A stretch of DNA of 57,989 nt from Mesostigma viride (lineage: Eukaryota > Streptophyta > Mesostigmatophyceae > Mesostigmatales > Mesostigmataceae). The notes under the pieces are model-generated. The model worked only from the letters and a program-made list of their open reading frames with translations. It made no database searches and was not told the DNA's origin. Below are positions 8,958-21,773 of this stretch, piece by piece. A program made the translations under genes and the position numbers. The stretch is taken from NCBI GenBank assembly GCA_009746045.1, contig RPFO01002189.1, positions 1 through 57,989 on the forward strand, in the 5' to 3' direction. Numbering within the stretch: position 1 is the stretch's first letter; the number at the start of each line of letters is the position of its first letter.

Positions 8958-11765
8958 ATCATCCATCCATCCATCCATCCATGCATCCATGCATCCATGC
9001 ATCCATGCATCCATGCATCCATGCATCCATGCATCCATGCATCCATGCATCCATGCATCCATGCATCCATGCATCCATGCATCCATGCATCCATGCATCC
9101 ATGCATCCATGCATCCATGCATCCATGCATCCATGCATCCATGCATCCATGCATCCATGCATCCATGCATCCATGCATCCATGCATCCATGCATCCATGC
9201 ATCCATGCATCCATGCATCCATGCATCCATGCATCCATGCATCCATCCATCCATCCATCCATCCATCCATCCATCCATCCATCCATCCATCCATCCATCC
9301 ATCCATCCATCCATCCATCCATCCATCCATCCATCCATCCATCCATCCATCCATCCATCCATCCATCCATCCATCCATCCATCCATCCATCCATCCATCC
9401 ATCCATCCATCCATCCATCCATCCATCCATCCATCCATCCATCCATCCATCCATCCATCCATCCATCCATCCATCCATCCATCCATCCATCCATCCATCC
9501 ATCCATCCATCCATCCATCCATTCACTCATCAAGCGCACGTATATTGCGTCACATGGGTGGCAATAAAACAACCTTAGAACAACCTTCAACCCTTAGAAA
9601 CTGATTGGGAGGGCATCCAACCTTGTCTCACTGCCTCAAGTGGTCAGGCCACAACAAGTTCTCTGAATCATGGCGACACCTAACTGCGAGTGCTAAATGA
9701 TTCTTGGTTTCAATGTGCTGCCCCTCACAGTTTGGACCCTAAACCCTTGCCTAGTACGTTGCAACACTTATTACACGCTGTCAACACAACAAGACACAGA
9801 ACATGTCCCATTGGGGAGCCACGGAGTAATGGCATTGCCGCAGTAAATGCCAAAGTGAATGCTAAATACATCGACCCCTAGTGTAGGAATAATTAATTGG
9901 TACTCTTGTGCACATGCATGGCTGCCAAAATGAATTAACACACGCAGATGGATACTTGTTTACAGAAGTTATACTTTGAATACGTCGTCGTGTAAACCAA
10001 CGCCCTTCGCCCTAGGCTACACCGTTCACATTAAGCGCATGTATATGAGTATGAATATGCATCGTGTGCTGTTGCTTCAAGCTTGTTCCTATACACAATC
10101 ACACCGTAACAGAAACTGGCGTTCATCCAATACAGAAAACGCCCGCCACAAATTCCAAGCAGGATCTGAGCGTAGACTTGGCCGTGATGCTGACCATATC
10201 AAGCAACTATCAATTACTGGCAAGCAATGGCGACCGTAATGACAATCACCAGCACGCAGCACCTGCTAGAAGAAAAAATCCAGCAACTACTAGCAAAAGT
10301 CAGGTGGGTGACAGGTGCCAGGGGTATGCAGCCAAGATCAAACAGTGGAAAACATGGGCACAGTAGGGCTTCCCATCCCACGAACAGCCAAAGTCTCCCT
10401 TAAAAATGTGTTCTTGATGCACGTTTGATGCACGGGAGCTAATCCAAAGATGTTCCCCAAGGAAATACAGGGAGAGCCTGTGGGGAAAACAGGGGGGAAG
10501 CTGCATTGCGGGTAATGACCCACTGTATATGCTCCCGACCCGTTGCCGACGGAAAGCAAATGGTAAGAAACTACCTGGACGGTAATGATGTAATTGAAAG
10601 ACGTAAGAAGCTTTCCCGAACCGACGGAAGGACGACAAAGCGCAGCGTGTAAGGCAGAGGCAGTTGCGTGTTGCTGAAAATGACGCGACCAAAACGGTTG
10701 CCGATCATGAAAAAACGGACCTCCATCCCGTTGCTGACGGAAACACAGTGTAGAGACGCGGCCTGGCTTGGAAGCAGGACAGTCGATGGAAAAACGCTAG
10801 ACGAACTTCCCAACCGAAGTACTTACAAAAAAATGCAGCGGTAGAGACTGCAGCCTGCCTGCAGTGCAGGAACGCCAACCAGAAGCGAAGGGTTCCTGCG
10901 AAATAGAAGGAGACAGGCCGGAATACAGAGGGTAACGTTGATGACGTTACGACTCGAAGTGGGTAAATGGAAGTGGCCGACTGAAAAGTCGCTGGCATTT
11001 CTGCCCTGGATGGAAAACGCTGGGTAAGCAAATCGACCCGTTAGCAATAAAATGGGAAGAGCGCCCAGACGAAACAACCGCAGCTTACCCAAGCGAGATG
11101 AACTCTTTCTTGACAGTCGTCCATGCCAACGTCGGCCAGCCCGGGCCAGGTAGCTGCCGCGGCCATGCCGCACCAGAATTTGAATTTTGTGCCCGGCAAC
11201 GTTCCTAAAATGCAGGAATGGCTGGGCCGACGGCCGACGCGTGGCCCGTGGCCCATGGCCCGTCGCCCGTGTTTTTACGTGCCTGCGCCTGGCCTGCCTT
11301 AACGCTGTTACGCCCGAGCGCCGCGCCCAGCCTTTGTCATGCCAGCCTTTGTCATGCCAGCCTTTGTCATCGTCTGATGAAATCAGAATCTGATGTTTAA
11401 CATTACTCTTCAGGAAAGTCCCCCCGGGCTTCCGGGGCGAATTCAGCAAGCGCTGCGGAACTTCGATACTAAAATTTCGTTTTTTGTTCGTACCGTACAG
11501 CCAATCATTTTGCGCCCGGATCAAATTGTGATCTGGTCACTGAACACAAAATTTTCAGCGCGTTGGGGGGGGGCATATGGGGGCCGGCTGTCGGCGCACC
11601 GGTGGCGGCGCCCCAGGGGGGCGCTAGCATACTGGGGGCCAGCAAGTTTCATTCCGGCGGTTGGCATTGGACCCTGAGTTCAATATGGGGGCCGGACAAT
11701 TCGACCTGGCGGTGGCGGTATTGGGCCCCCAAATAGCATGGCTGTATGTCACCACTCCTCTTGTC
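8958..11765 (-). mobile_element. Right arm of the giant inverted repeat (copy 2)
   Basis: This is the reverse complement of the left arm without the foldback insertion. Its outer end carries GGAGTGGTGACAT on the minus strand at about 11,750-11,765, against GGAGGGGTGACAT on the left. It ends inward in (ATCC)n and (ATGCATCC)n tracts of different lengths from those of the left arm. That argues that the two arms are real, separately evolving copies and not an assembly reflection. Confidence 0.8.
8960..9521. repeat. (ATGCATCC)n then (ATCC)n microsatellite
   Basis: About 33 ATGCATCC units (8,977-9,242) are followed by about 70 ATCC units. It mirrors 6,013-6,735, but the proportions of the two unit types differ. 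Confidence 0.98.
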
Positions 11766-12680
11766 ATCTCTGCCAGTTGACGGCGTGGGTAAACGATGGC
11801 AAAACGAGACCGACTTGCATAAATATGATAGTTGACCTCCGCGGCCATGGAGGTGCAGAAATCTGACTGGTATGGGAGCATGGCTTGACATTTTGAACTG
11901 CAATTTTGCAGGCATGATCCATAGGTCCTAAACAGCGTATATCATTGGCAGGCAACGCCTGGGTGTGCGCAGATATGTCTCGACCCTACGCTCGGTGCAG
12001 CAACCTCGTTTGATCAGCGACCAGGTCGGTCGCCGTGCATGTGCTAACTGTTACTAGGCGGGAAATAAGTCGATACGTTTGTACGCGGATAGATGTGTAA
12101 AATATATTGCTGACATGTTTTATTGGCGACGACGGCCAGGAAAGCGGCTCGCAGCTACATCGATGAGGTGGGCATCCGGCTAGCTCCAGCAAGGAAGGTA
12201 ATTAATCTGCGGTTTTGATCTGGTATGTGCTATCCTGTTCACGTTTTATTGCATACTGTATCAAGGTTTTGGGTCGAATCGTATACCTATCAATAAGTTC
12301 ATGGTTGTAATAAGGAATTAGTTCAATTAGCAATCTATATACCATGCAGTGGATGAGTATCACACTTCATGACCTTTATTATGTAAACAACAAACTGTCG
12401 ACACCCCCTAGGGCTCCCCCAGAATAGATTCTAGCCAGCTGTCTAGAAGAGGGCAATCGACATAGCTTTTACGTTATAGCATGACTTGCCATGTATTTCT
12501 CGAGCATAGTATACTGATCTAGCCCCAACGGCTTAGAGTAGCCCCAACGGTTTAGAGTGGCATGAACGCAATCACATTAGCCCAGCCATGGCTCAGCGTG
12601 GCCATTTGCTTATGCCTTAGCAGACGCCCGTTGAGCCCACTCCACCTTTCTTGTACAGCATCAGCTATGCTTCAGCCTAC
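11766..12680. other. Intergenic stretch, nothing recognised
   Basis: No coding frame or shared repeat was identified. CCCCAACGG..TAGAGT is repeated twice at 12,522-12,558. Confidence 0.5.
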
Positions 12681-12689
12681 CTCTGGTAT

Positions 12690-12907
12690 CGTTAATAATG
12701 GTTGTCCCACAGTGATGCGCCCCGGCCCCGTGATGTGGATAGAGCGCTCGATGTGGCCTGCCCACCGACTGGTGGGCGGTGGCAGTGAGAGAAGCTAGGG
12801 CGCCCTCCCTCCCTCTCATTGTGTACAGGGGTTGAAGGTTCCTCTACTTTGTATTGGCACCCACGTGACGCAGTCACGTGATAATTAACTAATTAATTAA
12901 TTAATTA
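12690..12907 (+). repeat. Dispersed repeat family C, copy 2
   Basis: It contains GCAGTGAGAG, GGGCGCCCTCCCTCC, GGGGTTGAAGGTTC and CACGTGACGCAGTCACGTG (12,862-12,880, palindromic CACGTGAC...GTCACGTG). It ends in (TAAT)n. Copy 3 at 15.13-15.29 kb has the same blocks in the same order. Confidence 0.65.
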
Positions 12908-13104
12908 CACTTCATACAATTGATGAGACAACCAAGTGAGTGTCAAACGGCTACCGGCGACCTCTACGTGCATTGTATTGGTTTTCATCAAGATTGAGAC
13001 ATTAGCTAGAGTTTTTGAGAGGCACGCCCATGGGATAAACACCTTAGAATATTTTATCCTAATTGAAAATCCACTTTTCCGGTCAAAAAACCACTTTTTT
13101 TTTT

Positions 13105-13188
13105 TTTGGCGTATAATACGCGTATAATACGGCAATACGCAATACGCCGAGGTTTTGCCGTATTGCCGTATTGCCGTACTGGCTCACA
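13105..13188. repeat. Palindrome-rich CGTATTATACG element, copy 2
   Basis: GTATAATACGCGTATAATACGG and repeated GCCGTATT units are preceded by an 11-base T run. It abuts the truncated LINE ORF1 to its right. Confidence 0.5.
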
Positions 13189-13189
13189 C

Positions 13190-14493
13190 TGGCCTTGGTC
13201 TGCCGGAGCTGGAGGTAGGTCGGCCATAATAGCACCCGTCGCCGTTGTTGCTGCGCCAGGGTCAAGTCATCGTCCACGGTGAAGTGAGTCTTCTCGAGCC
13301 GCTTGCGGCGTCTGAGAAACGAAATCTTGTCCGCTGGGCTCTCAAAGATGAGAAGAAGCGGAGGCGCCCCTGCCTTACCCCGCGCGCAGGGCCGGAGGCG
13401 GTGGGCGGTCAGCTTCATCTCACCAAGAAGGCCCATGCGTGCAAGGATTTTGCTCTCAAACGCACGTGCAAGCTTCTCGGAATTCTCACCTTCCTCCATG
13501 TCGAAGTTCTTGAGTATGGCGTTGAGGCTGCGCTTGGCGAGCTCGGCCTCCTCGCGGAGGTCAAGCCGGTCTGCCGCTGGAGCTGGGCTGCGACGGCGGA
13601 GGTGGTGGAGGTGGTATGTTGCTTAAGCATGTCCGCCCAGGTCGTGATGGGAGGAGCATCGCCGGCCAGGCCAGCAGGGGCTGGCTTGGCGGCAATGTCC
13701 TTCACCGCCTGGGCGGTGAGGCCTGCGGTGTTCTGCAGGACCTCGACAGCGATTGCATTATCCTTGAGGCGCTGGTCGATGTCGTGGAGCTGGGCGGTGA
13801 TGGAGGCGGTGTAGGCGGACGGGGGGGGGGGGGGGGGAGGCGAGGAAGGTGGCGGTGGCGGTGGGGATGGTGGGGAGCTCAGCAGCCAGCGTGCCTCCCA
13901 TTGCCGCCACATGCATCTGTGGCAAGGGGGGTCACGTGCTGCTCGAAAGCTCCTTGAGGAGGGTGCCGGGATGGTGGCTTCGGTGGGGAAGGTGGGGGGG
14001 GCGGTGGGGAAGCCCAGATCTCAGCTTCAGAGCGTCCGAGGAGGGAGCAGTCAGGGCGAAGCGTTGGAGCTTAGGGCGATTCATGCGGAGAAGTTACTAC
14101 CGGGAGGGCCTCGGCGGGGTCGGCAGGCTGGCCATCACCAGGCCAGCGGCCGCGGTTGTGGGAAGTGAGGTGCGAGCACAGGGCTACAAGCGAGGCGTGC
14201 GTGCCGAAAAACACGTCTTCCATGAAGGCTGATGGGCGGCGAGTCCAGTAGCCAGGTGCGTTGATGTCAAAGGCAATCGCGTCCCAGTGCGGCTCGGCGC
14301 ACAGCGACTGCGCTTAGGTTCAGGCGATGCAGATGGCGAGGCAAGCCCGGGGGCTGGGCGAGCACCAACTTGCGCGACTAGTGTCACCGCTGCCTTCTGG
14401 GCCGGTGGGCGAAGCTGCAGCCGAAGCTGCAGGCGTATTTTCATTGCCGAGCGCAGCCGCCAGGCTGCGTTGCGTCGAGGGGCGTTTGCTCAT
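13190..14493 (-). pseudogene. LINE ORF1 (nucleic-acid-binding protein), frameshifted and truncated
   Basis: The minus strand starts at an ATG (14,493) with MSKRPSTQRSLAAALGNENT. After a frame change near 14,315 it reads AEPHWDAIAFDINAPGYW and EDVFFGTHASLVALCSHL. A proline-rich and helical part (YTASITAQLHDIDQRLK) follows. A second frameshift near 13,565 leads to DLREEAELAKRSLNAILKN and LEKTHFTVDDDLTLAQQQRR, then LRQTKASV. The VDDDLT..QQ.RR.LWP block is characteristic of ORF1 proteins of L1-like plant and algal LINEs. The 3' tail is missing, and the palindromic element takes its place. At least two frameshifts make it inactive. I infer that it supplied the ORF1 of the same LINE group as the fragments at 2.7, 27.3 and 42.7 kb. 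Confidence 0.7.
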
Positions 14494-14636
14494 CGTATAT
14501 TGCGTAGTATATAGCTTCGGAAAATTATATCAGCATGTGCGTCGTCAGTAGAAAGGCGCGTCGATTGTGATATTCACGGCTAAATTCGGAGCTCAGACGT
14601 GAAAGTTATGAGCTCCGCCGTCAGCCTGATGGCTAC

Positions 14637-14684
14637 CTCGTGGCTCGTGGCTCGTGGCTCGTGGCTCGTGGCTCGTGGCTCGCG
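14637..14684. repeat. Short (GTGGCTC)n minisatellite
   Basis: Seven-base GTGGCTC units are repeated about six times. Confidence 0.9.
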
Positions 14685-14865
14685 TGAGAAAAAAAAGCAA
14701 TGTCTGATTATCAATAATATTATGTCGGCAGAGTAAAGCACTTATGGTATATAATTTAGTTATTTTTCAATGCGACTTGTGTTACCTAAGGATTTGTTTT
14801 GCGTCAGCTTGTGACCCGGTTAGTGTATGGCACCCACAGTTGGGCGTGCATGCACCAGATGCTGA

Positions 14866-15108
14866 TTAAATTAAATTAAATTAAATTAAATTAAATTAAA
14901 TTAAATTAAATTAAATGAAATTAAATTAAATGAAATTATAATGTATGACTCCGTTGGGAGATCATGTAGCACATGCATATTTCTTAATTGCTGGATGGGT
15001 GGAGGTGGGCGAAGCCGCGAAATCGAACTAAGCTAACTCTAAGCTATCTAGTCTAGAAAATCCTAGCTAACTACGCTACGCAGCAAAGCGCGCCCCTCCG
15101 CTTTGGAT
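14866..15108 (-). mobile_element. LINE family A 3' end, copy at 14.9 kb
   Basis: A (TTAAA)n tail at 14,868-14,935 is followed by CTCCGTTGGGAG, ATCATGTAGCACATG and the TAGACTAG-rich UTR. It reads 3' to 5' on the plus strand. Confidence 0.7.
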
Positions 15109-15129
15109 GCTGATGCACGTGGAGAGTCT

Positions 15130-15295
15130 CGGTTCTGTGGCCTGTCCACTAGTGTCGCAGTGAGAGCACTTGAGCTAGTGCAACTGCTAGTCGAGGGCGC
15201 CCTCCCTCCAAGGAACGTTGTATAATGTATATTAGGGGTGGTACTTTCCTTAATATTGCATATGGTACCGCGGCCATGTGACGCAGTCTACACGT
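15130..15295 (+). repeat. Dispersed repeat family C, copy 3
   Basis: GTCGCAGTGAGAG, GAGGGCGCCCTCCCTCC and CATGTGACGCAGTCTACACG match copy 2. The giant (TTC)n(TTG)n tract starts about 30 bases later. Confidence 0.6.
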
Positions 15296-15327
15296 TATTA
15301 TAATAACGCAGGTGGCACATACCGTTA

Positions 15328-17522
<2,195 letters not shown>

Positions 17523-18068
17523 ATACGCCCGCCGTACGGCATGGGTCGGTAGCAGAGACCGACTTGGAAACGGTTAAGCGACAGAGCCACAGACTACAGA
17601 GGCACAGTCGGCGTGGGACACAACTCTGCTGCCCATGTGCGGCATGCGGGAAAACAACAACAACATCAACACACACACACAGTCGGCAGTGGATCCAATG
17701 GAACGGTTTTTTCCGTAGTACTGACCTATTTTCACATCAAAGACCAATATTTTGATGACATGAACTAGTGATACTCCGATTGTGCAAAACTTTGGCTGAC
17801 TGACGAGTGGCCATGTGTACTCAATGGCAGTCGCACCTGGGGCGTCCGAGCTGTACATGCGCCTGGCCATGCCTTTTGGCCCTAGCTGCGGATGCGCGCG
17901 ACTAAAAAGCACAGCCAAGATGCTCACGTGGCAAGACCGACACTGCGTTGGCCATAAGCTGTGTCCCGGCCATAAGCAGAGAGAAGCTGCCATAACCAGG
18001 CACCAGGAAATCACCCGTCGGCGGATTGCAGACTTTGGTTTGAGGAAAGGCCTTTTTCACGTCTTACC
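17523..18068. promoter_or_regulatory. Region between the TTG tract and quinolinate synthase; presumed promoter and 5' UTR
   Basis: This is the only unique sequence upstream of the quinolinate synthase ATG, so its promoter should lie here or in the repeat. No TATA element was identified with confidence. A minus-strand frame of 146 codons (17,574-18,014) crosses it but resembles no family. Confidence 0.35.
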
Positions 18069-20283
18069 ATGACGTCAGGTCTAGCTGCCACCTACGTGGC
18101 GAATGCCGTATTGCCCAGCTTTGTGCAAAAGGTGGGCGGATGCACCGGGGCAAGGGGTGCGACGGTCAAGGGCGAGGTTGCTAGGAAGTCAGGATTTGCG
18201 GGCCGTCATGATACATGTCGTCTTTTGAAATCTGCACACCAAGCTTCCAGACAGTCCTCAGCTTACCAGACCTTGTGCGCCTCGCCCAGCGGGGCTGAAT
18301 TGTCCCGCGCAGATGAGCAGATGGCGATGCCGTCGTCCATGGCGAAAATAGGGAAAGAATTCCAGGCCGTGGAGGACATGCAGGCGCGGATGAAGATGTT
18401 GATCGAGCGCGGATCATCCTGCCCGCCTCTACTAGACCACGAGAGGGTTAACGAAAACCGCGTTATGGGATGCTCCGCGCGTGCCTGGGTCGCAGCCTCC
18501 CTAGACTCCCAGGGTCGGCTCCATTACCGCGCCGACAGTGACAGCGCCATCACGCGCGGCATGTGCGCCGTACTGTGCGAGGCGCTATCCGGGATGACCT
18601 GCGAGGAAGTCATCCGGACGGACCCGGCAACCGTCCGCACGCTCAACATCCCCACGGGTGTCGTCGGCCTCTCCCGCACAGCCGGCCTGCACAACATCTT
18701 CGAGAGTATGCGGCGTGCCGCCCGTAAGCTCAAGGAGGGCGCCGCCGGGCTCGCCCCCTTCCCCTCCCTCCTCGTGAGCGCGCACAGCATCAAGGCGCAA
18801 GGCACATTTGCCGAGGCGCAGCGTGCGTACCTCCAACCTAACCCCGAGGCCGTGACACGCCTCGCACAGCTCCTCGAGAAGAAGAAGATCTCGGTCGTGG
18901 CCCACTTTTACATGGATCCGCAGGTCCAGGGCGTGCTGAGCTCGGCCGCGGAGCTCTGGCCCCACATCCTCATCTCCGACTCGTTGCTCATGGCCGACCG
19001 GGCGGTGCGCATGGTCGCTGACTCGGGCTGCCAGCGGGTCGTGGTCCTAGGGGTGGACTTCATGTCGGAGAATGTGCGGGCAATCCTGGATAAGAGTGGG
19101 TTCGCGGACGTCCCCGTGTACCGGATGTCAGCAGACGAGATTGGCTGCTCCCTGGCGGACGCGGCGATCAGCGACAGCTACTTCAAGTATCTGGGCCAGG
19201 CCGCGCTCACTCCGCGGTCGCTGCACGTGGTGTACATCAACACGTCGCTGGAGACCAAGGCGCGGGCGCACGCGCTCGTGCCCACGATCACGTGCACGTC
19301 GTCGAACGTGGTGCAGACGGTGCTGCAGGCATTTGCGCAGGTAAAGGGGGAGGCGGGATCGACCGAGAGGGAGAGGGGGGGGACCGGGGGGAGAGCAGGG
19401 TAGAGTGAAGTAAAGGGGGGCAACGGCAAGGAAACGCGGTGTACATGGGGGTTACAGGGGGTGTACAGGGGGGGAAGGGGAGAGGGGGGGGAGGAGAAGA
19501 AGAAGGTTTTAAGGAGGGACTGGGGCCAAGGTGGGGCATGCCAGGAGAAGAGACGCGTTCCGAACATGCGTTTTAGGGTTTACCCAAGTGCCACCAGCAC
19601 GCTAACCATTAAAACGTCAACTTGTGTTGAATGCAATTCATCCCCTTGCTTAAAGCACGCTGTAATGGATGATAGGGCATGCTGTAATGGTCGATAGGGC
19701 ACGCTGTAATGGTCGATAGGGCATGCTGTAATGGTCGATAGGGCATGCTGTAATGGTCGATAGGGCACGCTGTAATGGTCGATAGGGCACGCTGTAATGG
19801 TCGATAGGGCATGCTGTAATGGTCGATAGGGCACACTGTAATGGACGATAGTGCAGACTGTAATGGTCGATAGGGCACACTGTAATGGACGATAGTGCAG
19901 ACTGTAATGGTCGATAGGGAAGCACGCAGTTTGTCGTTACAGCATGTCCCAAGCGTTTATACTGGCCTTAAGATTGTGTACACTTTCCGGGGTTCAGGCA
20001 TGACATCTGATCATGGCAATTGCCATCATGCCTTGTAGCGAACATCCATGCGTGCCAATAGAGTTTGTGGATATGTGCACTCAGCCTTCCGGCTGTCCTG
20101 CTCTCCCTGGCTTTCGCCATCGGCCCTCCCCTATTAACTGCATATATATAGCAGCCTTCCCACTTCCCTGTCACGCGACAAGGTTAGTTTACGATCCACG
20201 CCTCCTGCAGGCAACGCCCGTGCGTGGTGGCTTATTGCCCATGGACTAGCCCGGTTTACCCCCCCCCCCCTCTCTCTCTCTCC

Positions 20284-20355
<72 letters not shown>

Positions 20356-21740
20356 CCTCCCTCCCTCCCTCCCTCCCTCCCTCCCTCCCTCCTCCCCTCC
20401 CTCCCTCCCTCCCTCCCTCCCTCCCTCCTCCCTCCCTCCCTCCCTCCCTCCTCCCTCCCTCCCTCCTCCCTCCCTCCCTCCCTCCCTCCCTCCCTCCTCC
20501 CTCCCTCCCTCCTCCCTCCCTCTCCTCCCTCCTCCCTCCCTCCCTCCCTCCCTCCCTCCCTCCCTCCCTCCCTCCCTCCCTCCCTCCCTCCTCCCTCCCT
20601 CCCTCCTCCCTCCCTCCCTCCCTCCTCCCTCCCTCCCTCCCTCCCTCCCTCCCTCCCTCCCTCCTCCCTCCCTCTCCCTCCCTCCCTCCCTCCCTCCCTC
20701 CCTCCCTCCCTCCCTCCCTCCCTCCCTCCCTCCCTCCCTCCTCCCTCCCTCCCCCTCCCTCCCTCCCTCCCTCCTCCCTCCCTCCCTCCCTCCCTCCTCC
20801 TCCTCCCTCCCTCCTCCCTCCCTCCTCCCTCCCTCCTCCCTCCCTCCCTCCCTCCCTCCCTCCCTCCCTCCCTCCCTCCCTCCCTCCCTCCCTCCCTCCC
20901 TCCCTCCCTCCCTCCCCTCCCTCCCTCCCTCCTCCCTCCCTCCCTCCCTCCTCCCTCCCTCCCTCCCTCCCTCCCTCCCTCCCTCCCTCCCTCCCTCCCT
21001 CCCTCCTCCCTCCCTCCCTCCCTCCCTCCCTCCCTCCCTCCCTCCCTCCCTCCCTCCCTCCCTCCCTCCCTCCCTCCCTCCCTCCCTCCCTCCCTCCCAC
21101 CCACCCACCCACTGCTCTCCCTCGCCACGCATTGGCGTACCATCCAAGGATTTGCCACCTGTCATGGGTGATGCACTTCCCCAGTCGCGGAGTAGATTTC
21201 CCCGTTGTCATCCTTCGACGCAATACCACCATACACTTAACATCAATGAAACAACAAACTTTATGTCTTTGTTCTTGCTAGGTTTGTTGACTAGCTGTTG
21301 GCACTTCTAGTTTTCATTCTCTCGTTCGGCGCTTCAGTAACTCTCCCAGTCTTCCCTCTGTAGTCCGGCTTGCTCAAATGAATATTGTTATATTACCATA
21401 TTTATTGTTATATACGTGCAATAGGGCTCTTACGCATCGGCCCCCGTCGCACGCCATGAGATACATAAGCCTCCGCCAAGTCCCCCTTGTGGAACTTCTC
21501 TCTCCCCCTCCCACGTCGATGGAACTCCCACCACCACACACGCATGTGCACACCCACACCCACACCCACAATTCCTCGACAGCAGCTGATCCAAATCCTG
21601 CTCCTGTGCCGGTCATGAAACCCTGCTCCCGCACCCGTTAGATCCTGGTCGGGGGGATGTTGTATGGTCCTCATTGGAAAGGTATTGCGTCCTCACCATA
21701 ATGCACGATGCTCCCCTTCCCCCCCCTTTCCCGCCCTCCG

Positions 21741-21773
<33 letters not shown>

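Noticed and set aside
17574-18014. 146-codon minus-strand frame upstream of quinolinate synthase
   Set aside because: No domain, and odd composition. It overlaps the end of the TTG region and the presumed promoter.
20134-21232. Long frames rich in PPS or GRE
   Set aside because: Translation of the CCCT tract inside intron 1 of quinolinate synthase.
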